A stretch of 64,000 nt of DNA from JACKOB01 sp024234575 (GTDB lineage Bacteria > Pseudomonadota > Gammaproteobacteria > Pseudomonadales > Oleiphilaceae). Where the stretch lies: positions 45,196-109,195 of the forward strand of contig JBPJFZ010000015.1 of assembly GCA_051208035.1 (NCBI GenBank), written 5' to 3'. Below, in pieces: positions 18,117 to 25,824 of the stretch. Numbering within the stretch: position 1 is the first letter of the stretch; each line of letters begins with the position of its first letter. The notes under the pieces were generated by a model. The model was not told the origin of the DNA. It saw nothing but the letters and a program-made list of their open reading frames with translations, and did no database searches. A program made the position numbers and the translations under genes.

Positions 18117-19151
18117 ATGCGAATAGCGAGAGCGCTGCTTTTAGGCGGCTTAATGATGACTACACTGTTTATCACGTTGCTTGTTGCGGTGCATAAGATG
18201 CGCCCCGACTTAACAGAGTTTTCGTCCTATTTTTCTGCGGCGAAGCTTGCGCCGGTTAGTGCCGATAAAAGCCCGCATGAGAGTGTAAAAGCGATCTATT
18301 TTGGTACTTCTACAATCCTGATTACCGATGGTGTTACGTCGATAATGACGGATGGTTTTTTTAGTCGGCCAAGTGCAGCGCAGCTATTGATTGGCAAGCT
18401 TGAGCCAGACCGAGCGCTTATACAGAAAGCTTTGACAGCCGCAGGTATTACAAAGGTGGCTGCAGTGATTCCTATTCATTCCCACCATGATCACGCGCTG
18501 GACTCGCCAGAAATCGCCCAACAAACAGGGGCGATGCTTTTGGGTTCGGCGTCTTCAGTGCAGATTGGCCGAGGTTGGGGAGTGCCAGAGTCACAGCTGC
18601 AGGTAGCGGAAAACAGTCAGCCCTATACATTTGGAAAGTTTAAAGTGACGTTGATTCCAGGTCAGCATACGCCTGTCCCGGCAGTGATGCAGTGGCTTAC
18701 CGGTATCGGCGAAGCTATCGAACGGCCAATGCAGTTTCCTGCCAGATTAGCCGACTTTAAGGAGGGGGGGAGTTTCTCTGTTTTGATCGAACACCCGCTT
18801 GGTAATGTGTTGGTGCATGGCAGCGGCGGGTTTGTCGAAGGGGCATTGGATAATGTTTCGGCCGATGTTGTTTTTTTGGGTATCGCTGGGGCCAGCAGGC
18901 TGCCGCCCAGTTATCTTGAAGAGTATTACCAACAAACAGTAACAGCGGTTGGTGCTACCCGAGTGATACCGGTGCATTGGGATGACTTTACTTTACCCGT
19001 TGCAGAAAACACGCTGACACCGATGCCGCAGCTTGTTGATGATTTTGCCAGCTCTATTGGGTTTGTCCTAACGATGGCGGGCAAAACAAATGCCCGCGTG
19101 ACCTTAATGCAGTATCAGGATGAAATGAAGCTATATCCGACTGGCAGCTAG
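18117..19151 (+). CDS. membrane-anchored MBL-fold metallo-hydrolase
   Basis: 344 residues: an N-terminal membrane anchor or uncleaved signal (about 4-26), then a metallo-beta-lactamase fold. The metal motif reads HSHHDHALD with His121, His123, Asp125 and His126; further ligands are likely in PGQHTP near 184 and IPVHWDD near 285. The UlaG-like layout (FGTSTILITDG then ...IMTDGFFSRP) suggests a hydrolase acting outside the cytoplasm. The substrate is unknown. Paired with the upstream four-helix membrane protein. It ends three bases from the convergent nnrS stop, and a hairpin (AGCCCC/GGGGCT, 19150-19168) covers both stops. Confidence 0.82.
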   Translation: MRIARALLLGGLMMTTLFITLLVAVHKMRPDLTEFSSYFSAAKLAPVSADKSPHESVKAIYFGTSTILITDGVTSIMTDGFFSRPSAAQLLIGKLEPDRALIQKALTAAGITKVAAVIPIHSHHDHALDSPEIAQQTGAMLLGSASSVQIGRGWGVPESQLQVAENSQPYTFGKFKVTLIPGQHTPVPAVMQWLTGIGEAIERPMQFPARLADFKEGGSFSVLIEHPLGNVLVHGSGGFVEGALDNVSADVVFLGIAGASRLPPSYLEEYYQQTVTAVGATRVIPVHWDDFTLPVAENTLTPMPQLVDDFASSIGFVLTMAGKTNARVTLMQYQDEMKLYPTGS

Positions 19152-19154
19152 CCC

Positions 19155-20333
19155 CTAAATACGGGGCTGCGTCAGAATTGGCCAGTAAGTGATGGTGAAT
19201 ATACCGAAAGCGAGCATCCAGAGCGTTGCCGCCAGATGCAGTCCAAAGGCGGGGAACAGCGACAGCGCAACCGCAACTCGCAATATTGCTGCACAGGTCA
19301 GTAATATGTAAGCGGCGGTGAGGGCTGGTCGACTGGTGAGAGCGCGTCCGCTGTGACCAAGGGCGACACGGCTGGTTACGGCCAAGATCAATGTACCTAT
19401 TGCGCCAGTGGTGAGAGCATGAATGCCCGCACTGGTGCTGAAATCAAGCACTGGAGCTAGCGCTGTTAACAAAATACCCGTTGGCAGCCAGAAGTAGCCG
19501 ATATGCAAGATCCATAGCAGTGGCTCAGTTCGGGTATGCCATCCACGCCATAACCACCATCGATAATACAGGGTTGCCGCCGCTGCTACGCCAACTATTG
19601 CTGTCAGCAGCGGTATCTTAAGAATATTCATGACCACCAAAAAAGTGATCAGCATCACATGGGAAGTATTGTCCAGCCAGGGCTTTTGTCGTTGGCGGTG
19701 GCTGTATTGCGGCACATTCTGGCGCACCCAGTTGGCACTGAACATGGGGATAATACGCCCGGCAATGATGTTGATAATGATCATCACCATCGAAAGTCCT
19801 GCGTATATGGTGAAACTGGGGGCTGAAGAAAAGACTTCGCTGCCAAAATGAAAAACAGTGTTAAGCAGAGTTAGAAACAGCAAAAGCGCAATAAAGCCGA
19901 AGTTGCGCTTATTTTTACTGGCGGAAATAGCGTGGCTAACCCACAGGCAAAGCCCGAGGAAAAAACCAATGTCGGCAAGGGCGGAAACAATGCTGATAAA
20001 TTCGCTGGCAACAGGTGACCAGACGCCAACTCTTCCTAAGAGCCATAGTGTTGCAAGGATAAAAAGCTGGTTCGGTGCAATGGACCGTACACCGGTCCAG
20101 TTGGGTACAGCGGTTAGAAGGAATCCACCGATTGCGGCACCGGCAAATCCAAAAATCATTTCATGGGCATGCCATAGCGTAGGGGAGATTGCGCTTTGTG
20201 TAAACGATCCAGGCAACCACAGGCCGGTGAAGAAAAAAGTCCAGCCGAGCATGCCGAAAACCGCATACAAACCTACCAGCAGAAACAGAGGACGGTAAGG
20301 TTGGCTCCAGAATACATGTGTTAGCATCTTCAT
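19155..20333 (-). CDS. nnrS: NnrS family membrane protein
   Basis: About 392 residues with roughly twelve predicted transmembrane helices. Typical NnrS wording: WSQPYRPLFLLVGLYAVFGM at the start, SPTLWHAHEMIFGFAGAAIGGFLLTAVPNWTG, GRIIPMFSAN and HALTTGAIGTLILAVTSRVALGHSGR. NnrS proteins are haem/copper membrane proteins that protect against nitric oxide stress and are often controlled by NO-responsive regulators. The ATG at 20333 is preferred to a TTG eight codons earlier; neither has a good SD. A degenerate FNR/DNR-like site (TTGATTAATGTCAG, 20458-20471) lies 125 bases upstream. Confidence 0.9.
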   Translation of the reverse strand: MKMLTHVFWSQPYRPLFLLVGLYAVFGMLGWTFFFTGLWLPGSFTQSAISPTLWHAHEMIFGFAGAAIGGFLLTAVPNWTGVRSIAPNQLFILATLWLLGRVGVWSPVASEFISIVSALADIGFFLGLCLWVSHAISASKNKRNFGFIALLLFLTLLNTVFHFGSEVFSSAPSFTIYAGLSMVMIIINIIAGRIIPMFSANWVRQNVPQYSHRQRQKPWLDNTSHVMLITFLVVMNILKIPLLTAIVGVAAAATLYYRWWLWRGWHTRTEPLLWILHIGYFWLPTGILLTALAPVLDFSTSAGIHALTTGAIGTLILAVTSRVALGHSGRALTSRPALTAAYILLTCAAILRVAVALSLFPAFGLHLAATLWMLAFGIFTITYWPILTQPRI

Positions 20334-20640
20334 AGTTGAGTATCTAGCCGTAAACAATAAGTGAAAGAGTGGTGTTTGGAATTTGAAAAATGTATTGGCA
20401 GCTGAATCGCTTTACTGCCACTGCCAAGCAGCATATAGATCCGGGCGCACAGGTGTCTTGATTAATGTCAGAATGGGCATAACGAACATGCCGATCACAC
20501 CGTTAGTTTTTACATGTTCCCATGATTCATGAATATAATGGGTATGGCTATAGGTACAACGAGTTAGATTGCACAGGTGCTGTTCGTTAGGCTATACACA
20601 GCTCGTTGCTTGATGGTAGCAACCAAAGGAGATTGTATAA

Positions 20641-21054
20641 GTGTTCAAAGTAGACGTTGGCAAGATAGATGTTGTTAAATTCAGTGCTATTTGGGGCTTG
20701 CAGCGTACCGATGAGCTGATTGAAATGACACCATTTGGCGACTTTTTTGTCAAAGACGAAAAAGGGGCCTATTGGCTCTATAGTCTCACCGATGGAGAGG
20801 TAAAAGATGTCAGCGCTGAAATACAGGAATACGGACTGCCACCGGTTGAAGTTGCATTAGGTGATGAGTGGTATCAGTTAGATGCGCAGTCGGTACTGGC
20901 AGAAGAAGGCTGGTGTCTGGAAGCGTGCCAGTGCTTCAGTTTTCGCGAGCCGGTTTTTCGGGGCGGCGATTACAGTCTGGATAATATGATGGTTGAGGAT
21001 ATTTATGCGTACAGTTGCAGAATTCACGGTTTTGTCTCATTGAATCGGGCATAA
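20641..21054 (+). CDS. Tdi1-like/DUF1851 domain protein, possible orphan immunity protein
   Basis: 137 residues starting at GTG behind a good SD (AAAGGAG). It resembles the GAD-like/DUF1851 group that includes the type VI immunity protein Tdi1: TPFGDFFVKDEKGAYWLYSLTDGEV in the first half, and PVFRGGDYSLDNMMVEDIYAYS...HGFVSL at the end. The match is from memory of the family pattern. No toxin gene is adjacent, so either it is an orphan immunity gene or the fold does another job. Divergent from nnrS across a 307-base gap (20334-20640), which holds the weak FNR-like site and no other feature that I can support. Confidence 0.6.
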   Translation: MFKVDVGKIDVVKFSAIWGLQRTDELIEMTPFGDFFVKDEKGAYWLYSLTDGEVKDVSAEIQEYGLPPVEVALGDEWYQLDAQSVLAEEGWCLEACQCFSFREPVFRGGDYSLDNMMVEDIYAYSCRIHGFVSLNRA

Positions 21055-21155
21055 TTTGCGACTAATCCTTGCCTGTTAGTTCCCGGTAAGGCACAAAGTC
21101 TTTTTACCTTCTATTTTCGTTGCGTAATATTGGCATAGTTTTTTCTGGAATTGTC

Positions 21156-21620
21156 ATGGATAGGCTGATATCAGGTTTTCATCAGGACGAACAGGGTGAC
21201 TGGGTTGCAGAACTTAGTTGCTTGCACGGTCAGCATGTCAGGCATCGTCCGCCATTTACCAATCGCCCGTGGACAAGTTCGGAAGAGGGGCGAAATTCGA
21301 TGCTGGGGTCATCACTCAATTGTGTTTGTTGTGACCGCCTGGAGATGCCAGACTCCCTCAGTATGATTAAAAAAACCATGCACTTTACCGAGTCGACGAT
21401 GCCAAAGTATCTTATTCAGGGTCATATGCTTGAAAAAGGCTGCTGGGGGAAGATTGTGGTACTGGAAGGTGCATTAGGTTATTCCAGGCTTTCTCCTGCT
21501 AATGAAAAGCGCCATATTGATTCGTCTCACCCCGACATCATTGCTCCGAATCAAGTGATCTCACTTAAGCCTGAAGGGCCTGTGTTGTTTTACCTTGAGC
21601 TTTATGCACAGCCTGTCTGA
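21156..21620 (+). CDS. DUF3565-DUF1971 (YeaR/TehB-like) fusion protein
   Basis: About 154 residues made of two small domains. Residues 1-62 match DUF3565: MDRLISGFHQDEQGDWVAEL, GQHVRHRPPFTNRPW, and a closing CVCCDR. Residues 75-154 match the DUF1971 cupin-like domain of E. coli YeaR and the TehB N-terminus: STMPKYLIQGHMLEKGCWG, KIVVLEGALGY and the end EGPVLFYLELYA. YeaR is induced by nitrate and NO in enterics (established), which fits the nitrogen-oxide neighbours. The ATG at 21156 starts the conserved domain; an upstream TTG frame extension has no support. Confidence 0.75.
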   Translation: MDRLISGFHQDEQGDWVAELSCLHGQHVRHRPPFTNRPWTSSEEGRNSMLGSSLNCVCCDRLEMPDSLSMIKKTMHFTESTMPKYLIQGHMLEKGCWGKIVVLEGALGYSRLSPANEKRHIDSSHPDIIAPNQVISLKPEGPVLFYLELYAQPV

Positions 21621-21792
21621 TTGAATGTTTCCCTAAATAGTCCTGAGGTGTTGTGCATCTATTATTTAAACGCTACATCTATCTATTTTGTTGTTTTTCC
21701 TCGTTTTTATCTCATCTGCTAGAAAAATCGCACCGGAGCGAACCGCGCCTGTTGACGCGCGCACCAATCTATCCCCGAGTAGAGTCTGAAAT

Positions 21793-21809
21793 TGCACCAA
21801 AATGATGCC
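21793..21809 (+). promoter_or_regulatory. NtrC-like enhancer site
   Basis: TGCACC-AAAAT-GATGCC matches the NtrC dyad consensus TGCACC-N5-GGTGCA in nearly every half-site position (G.TGC in the right half). It lies about 90 bases upstream of the sigma-54 promoter, a usual enhancer distance. A weaker possible half-site (GGTGCG) lies near 21839. The remaining 21621-21792 stretch shows nothing that I can name. Confidence 0.55.
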
Positions 21810-21893
21810 TTGGCCGAGAGGGAGTAGTGACCTGGATCGGTGCGTGCTTTATAGGGTATTGATATATATAGAAATAAAATAATAAAAAAGACT

Positions 21894-21910
21894 TGGCATC
21901 AGGTTTGCTT
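21894..21910 (+). promoter_or_regulatory. sigma-54 promoter of the nitrite assimilation operon
   Basis: TTGGCATCAGGTTTGCT places the invariant GG at 21895-21896 and GC at 21907-21908 with exact -24/-12 spacing. Transcription should start near 21920, about 40 bases before the cobA start. With the NtrC-like site this predicts activation under nitrogen limitation. Confidence 0.75.
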
Positions 21911-21959
21911 TAAGCATTGCATGTTTTACTAAATGCTACGTCAAGACTGGAGAAGGGTT

Positions 21960-22817
21960 ATGGCTGTTACCCGCTTAGCAAGAACAACCCCGCGAAGGCA
22001 AAGCCTGCCATTACGGGCCGATAACACGGCAGCCGTTGGCATGGTTACTTTGGTGGGAGCCGGTCCGGGAGATGCGGATCTGCTGACAATTAAAGCCCTG
22101 CGGGCTATAGAGTCGGCAGATATTATTCTGTTTGATAGGTTGGTAAGTGAGGATATACGCGCACTTTTCCCAAAAGGCACACCTGCTTTCTATGTGGGTA
22201 AAGCCAAAGATAATCACAGTATTGCGCAAGCTGATTTAAATGACCTGTTGGTAGCAAAAGCATCCGAGGGGCTGCATGTGGTGCGCTTGAAAGGTGGGGA
22301 TTCTTTTGTATTCGGCCGTGGCGGCGAAGAAATGCTGGCGCTAAAAAAGGCTGGTGTGCGGGTTGTGGTGGTACCGGGAATTACAGCCGGTGCCGGTGCT
22401 ACTTGCTACGCAGGAATCCCATTAACGCACCGTGGCATCTCACAAGGCTGTACTTTTGTTACCGCGCAAGGCGAAACAGAGTTAAACATCGACTGGCAGG
22501 CGTTGGTTCGCTGCGATCATACCCTGGTGTTCTACATGGGGCTGAGTCGCGCTTCGATGATCGAAAATAAACTGCTGCAAGCGGGTATGTCAGCCAATAT
22601 GCCTGTCGCATTAATCGAAAACGGCTGCTGTAAGCAGCAGCGTGTTATCAAAGGTTCGTTAAAAGAACTAGCAGAATTAGTGGTGGCTGAAAAAGTTCAG
22701 TCACCCGCATTAATTGTTGTTGGCAAGGTAGTTGAGCTTGCTAATGACCTGCAATGGTTTGCAGAGGCCGCCGCACCACTTGCCGGTCAATCCGATTTAA
22801 CAAAAATGTCAGCCTGA
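21960..22817 (+). CDS. cobA: uroporphyrinogen-III C-methyltransferase
   Basis: Methylates uroporphyrinogen III to precorrin-2 using SAM, the first step to the sirohaem needed by nitrite reductase. About 285 residues. Seen: VTLVGAGPGDADLLTIKALR, DRLVSEDIRALFP, VVRLKGGDSFVFGRGGEE, VVVVPGITAGAGATCYAGIPLTHRG and TLVFYMG. It lacks the CysG dehydrogenase/chelatase half, so other genes must complete sirohaem. The ATG at 21960 is chosen because GGAGAAGG lies 3-4 bases before it; the ATG nine codons upstream has no SD. First gene of the nas operon (nasF in Klebsiella usage). Confidence 0.93.
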   Translation: MAVTRLARTTPRRQSLPLRADNTAAVGMVTLVGAGPGDADLLTIKALRAIESADIILFDRLVSEDIRALFPKGTPAFYVGKAKDNHSIAQADLNDLLVAKASEGLHVVRLKGGDSFVFGRGGEEMLALKKAGVRVVVVPGITAGAGATCYAGIPLTHRGISQGCTFVTAQGETELNIDWQALVRCDHTLVFYMGLSRASMIENKLLQAGMSANMPVALIENGCCKQQRVIKGSLKELAELVVAEKVQSPALIVVGKVVELANDLQWFAEAAAPLAGQSDLTKMSA

Positions 22818-22831
22818 GTAGAGGACATCAT

Positions 22832-25402
22832 ATGAAAAAGCAACGCGTGGTAGTAGTCGGAAACGGCATGGTTGGCCACAAATTTATTGAAAACCTGGTC
22901 AATCATGCATCGGCATCAGACTTCGACATAGTGACCTTCGCAGAAGAATCCCGGTTAGCATACGACCGGGTACAGATGAGTTCATATTTCTCCGGCGCAA
23001 CTGCTGCAGATCTGGCCTTAACGACTGGCGAGTATTATCAGGAGCATGGCGTCACGGTGCGCTTGAACGAGAAAGTCACCGAGATAAATAAGGCAGAAAA
23101 ATATGTCGTCTCTGAAAGCGGTCATAAAGAATCTTATGATAAGTTAATTCTGGCCACTGGCTCTTATCCTTTTGTACCGCCAATTCCGGGTGCCAATCAG
23201 CCACATTGCCTGACTTACCGAACCATTGATGATCTGGAGATGATCGAGTCATCTGCCGGTCAGAGCAAAGTAGGTGTTGTTGTCGGAGGTGGTCTGTTAG
23301 GGCTTGAAGCTGCAAACGCGCTAAAGTGTGCGGGTCTTGAGACACATGTTGTAGAGTTTGCACCAAGACTGATGGCGGTGCAGCTTGATGATGGTGGTGG
23401 CAAGTTATTGCGTCGCAAGATAGAAGATCTTGGGGTGCAGGTACACACAGAAAAGAACACCAAAGAAATAGTGGCCGGTGAGACTTGCCGCTATAGAATG
23501 AATTTTGCGGATGGTTCTTTCCTCGAAACAGACATGATCGTTTTCTCTGCAGGTATTCGTCCACAGGATGCCTTGGCTAAGTCTTCAGGAATTACTCTGG
23601 GAGAGCGCGGCGGTATTGTCGTTAACGATCAGTGTCAGACGTCTGATGCAGATATTTACGCGATTGGTGAATGTGCACTCTGGGATGGCAAAATCTTCGG
23701 GTTGGTTGCACCGGGTTACAGCATGGCGAAAGTCGCGGTGTCGCAAATTTCTGGCGGTTCTGATGAGTTTAAAGGTGCCGATATGAGCACCAAATTGAAG
23801 CTGCTGGGTGTTGATGTGGCCAGTATTGGTGATGCTCATGCAGTAACACCGGGTGCTCAGTGCTATGTGTATAACGATGGTGTTGGTCAGATTTATAAAA
23901 AGCTGGTGGTGTCTGCAGATGGTAAAAAACTGCTTGGTGCGGTGTTATTAGGGGATGTAGAAGCCTACGGCAATTTACTGCAAATGTTACTGAATGACAT
24001 GACTTTGCCTGAGAATCCTGAAGCACTGATTCTACCATCCTTCGATGGCCAGGCGCCGGTTGGCTTGGGAGTTGATGCTTTACCTGATACCGCCATTATT
24101 TGTTCCTGTTACGAAGTCACCAAAGGCCAGATTAAAGAAGCTGTTGCCGCAGGTGCTGTGGATATGGGCGGGATTAAAGCATCCACTTCAGCATCAACAG
24201 GGTGTGGTGGCTGTGCAGCGCTGACGAAGCAGGTGTTAGATGCAGAGTTGACTAATCTGGGTTACGAAGTCAAAACGGATCTTTGCGAACACTTTGCCTA
24301 TTCCCGAAAGCAGTTGGCAGATATCGTCCGTGTTAAAAAGATCAAGACTTTTGCTGAGTTGCTGGCTAGCCATGGAAAAGGTCACGGCTGTGAAATCTGT
24401 AAACCAACAGCTGGTTCGATCCTGGCTTCTTTCTGGAACGACTATATTCTGAAAAACGAACATATCGGCCTGCAGGACACCAACGATATATTCCTCGGTA
24501 ATATGCAAAAAGATGGTACCTACTCAATCGTGCCGCGTGTCGTTGCCGGTGAAATAACACCAGATAAACTGATAGTTCTGGGCGAAGTGGCCAAAGAGTT
24601 TAACCTGTACACCAAGATTACAGGTGGTCAGCGTATTGATTTGTTTGGTGCCCAATTACACGAACTTCCTTTGATTTGGAAAAAACTGGTTGATGCTGGC
24701 TTCGAAACAGGTCATGCCTATGGCAAGTCTGTGAGAACGGTAAAATCCTGTGTGGGTAGTACCTGGTGTCGCTATGGTGTGGATGACTCCGTAGGTCTGG
24801 CAACAGACATCGAAAACCGATACAAGGGTCTGCGCTCGCCGCATAAACTAAAGTTTGCTGTGTCTGGCTGTACCCGTGAGTGCGCAGAAGCACAGTGTAA
24901 AGACGTGGGTATTATTGCCACGGAAAAAGGCTGGAGTCTCTATGTTTGCGGTAACGGCGGCATGCGACCACGTCATGCTGATTTGTTCGCCACTGAGCTT
25001 GATCGTGAAACCCTGATCAAATACATCGATCGCTTCCTGATGTTTTATATTCGCACCGCAGATCGTTTACAGCGCACGTCGGTTTGGTTAGAAAACCTGG
25101 AAGGTGGTCTTAGTTACTTGAAAGATGTGGTTATTAATGACTCCCTTGGTCTTGGTGCAGAGTTAGAAGCAGAAATGCAGACGACGCTTGGTAATTATCA
25201 GTGTGAGTGGAAAACCACCCTTGAAGATGCCAGCAAGCTGTCTCGATTCAAACACTTTATCAATTCAGATGAAGTAGATGACAATCTTTCCTATGTGATG
25301 GAACGAGGTCAAAGACGCCCGGCCACAGCAGAAGAGAAAGCATCTGCCTCCTCAACCGCCTTTAAGGCGCAAAGAATCGACGTATTAGAAGTAGCGGAGT
25401 AA
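22832..25402 (+). CDS. nirB: assimilatory NAD(P)H nitrite reductase, large subunit
   Basis: Reduces nitrite to ammonium in the cytosol with FAD, [2Fe-2S], [4Fe-4S] and sirohaem. 856 residues. Order: FAD/NAD Rossmann domains (VVVVGNGMVGHKFIENL at the start; VGVVVGGGLLGLEAANAL near 145), a BFD-like [2Fe-2S] domain (CSCYEVTKGQIKEAV...CGGC near 425-465), sirohaem ferredoxin repeats, and the metal motif KSCVGSTWCRYG...SGCTRECAEAQCKDVG near 640-695. The ATG at 22832 is set by GAGGA upstream and by the Rossmann start; 26 earlier in-frame codons overlap cobA and are not used. Coupled to nirD, five bases downstream. Confidence 0.95.
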   Translation: MKKQRVVVVGNGMVGHKFIENLVNHASASDFDIVTFAEESRLAYDRVQMSSYFSGATAADLALTTGEYYQEHGVTVRLNEKVTEINKAEKYVVSESGHKESYDKLILATGSYPFVPPIPGANQPHCLTYRTIDDLEMIESSAGQSKVGVVVGGGLLGLEAANALKCAGLETHVVEFAPRLMAVQLDDGGGKLLRRKIEDLGVQVHTEKNTKEIVAGETCRYRMNFADGSFLETDMIVFSAGIRPQDALAKSSGITLGERGGIVVNDQCQTSDADIYAIGECALWDGKIFGLVAPGYSMAKVAVSQISGGSDEFKGADMSTKLKLLGVDVASIGDAHAVTPGAQCYVYNDGVGQIYKKLVVSADGKKLLGAVLLGDVEAYGNLLQMLLNDMTLPENPEALILPSFDGQAPVGLGVDALPDTAIICSCYEVTKGQIKEAVAAGAVDMGGIKASTSASTGCGGCAALTKQVLDAELTNLGYEVKTDLCEHFAYSRKQLADIVRVKKIKTFAELLASHGKGHGCEICKPTAGSILASFWNDYILKNEHIGLQDTNDIFLGNMQKDGTYSIVPRVVAGEITPDKLIVLGEVAKEFNLYTKITGGQRIDLFGAQLHELPLIWKKLVDAGFETGHAYGKSVRTVKSCVGSTWCRYGVDDSVGLATDIENRYKGLRSPHKLKFAVSGCTRECAEAQCKDVGIIATEKGWSLYVCGNGGMRPRHADLFATELDRETLIKYIDRFLMFYIRTADRLQRTSVWLENLEGGLSYLKDVVINDSLGLGAELEAEMQTTLGNYQCEWKTTLEDASKLSRFKHFINSDEVDDNLSYVMERGQRRPATAEEKASASSTAFKAQRIDVLEVAE

Positions 25403-25407
25403 ACAAA

Positions 25408-25740
25408 ATGAGCGAATGGATTAGCGTTTGTAAAGATAAAGATTTGTTGCCAGGTGTCGGGCTCTGCGCGTTGCACCTGGGTGAGCAAGTGGCATTGTTT
25501 AAAAGTGACGTTACCAACGAGATCTACGCGGTATCGAACTATGATCCAATTGGTGAAGCAAATGTGCTCTCTCGGGGTATTATCGGCTCGGTCGGCGATG
25601 CTGTGGTGGTGGCGTCACCGCTGTACAAGCAGCACTATAATCTACAGACCGGTCAGTGCCTTGAAGATGAAACCGTTTGCCTGAAAACCTATGCCACCCG
25701 AATCCAGGGTGACTCGATAGAACTGGCACTGGGCAGCTAA
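25408..25740 (+). CDS. nirD: nitrite reductase small subunit
   Basis: 110 residues, Rieske-like fold of the NirD type, which lacks the full set of cluster ligands (WISVCKDKDLLPGVGLCALHLGEQVALFKS; SPLYKQHYNLQTGQCLED). Partner of NirB in NAD(P)H-dependent nitrite reduction. Starts five bases after nirB stops, and GGAG lies upstream of the ATG. Confidence 0.93.
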   Translation: MSEWISVCKDKDLLPGVGLCALHLGEQVALFKSDVTNEIYAVSNYDPIGEANVLSRGIIGSVGDAVVVASPLYKQHYNLQTGQCLEDETVCLKTYATRIQGDSIELALGS

Positions 25741-25806
25741 CTAATAGCTGCCTCCTTCACCATCAATTCAAACTTTACTTGGCGAGGAGCCCCAGTGGCA
25801 CCTCGC
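25733..25806 (+). other. two hairpins in the nirD-nasA intergenic region
   Basis: Hairpin 1: GCAGCTA (25733-25739) / TAGCTGC (25745-25751), covering the nirD stop. Hairpin 2: GCGAGG-A-GCC (25782-25791) / GGC-A-CCTCGC (25797-25806), nine pairs with one A-A mismatch and a 5-base loop. Neither has a T-run. Hairpin 2 ends 18 bases before the transporter ATG. They may mark RNA processing, differential stability or an attenuation switch. Confidence 0.5.
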
Positions 25807-25824
25807 AAGACCAGAGGCTAGATC

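Noticed and set aside
20458..20471. FNR/DNR-like box TTGATTAATGTCAG upstream of nnrS
   Set aside because: Only the left half matches; the right half differs at two of five positions and the distance to the start is 125 bases. Mentioned with nnrS but not called.
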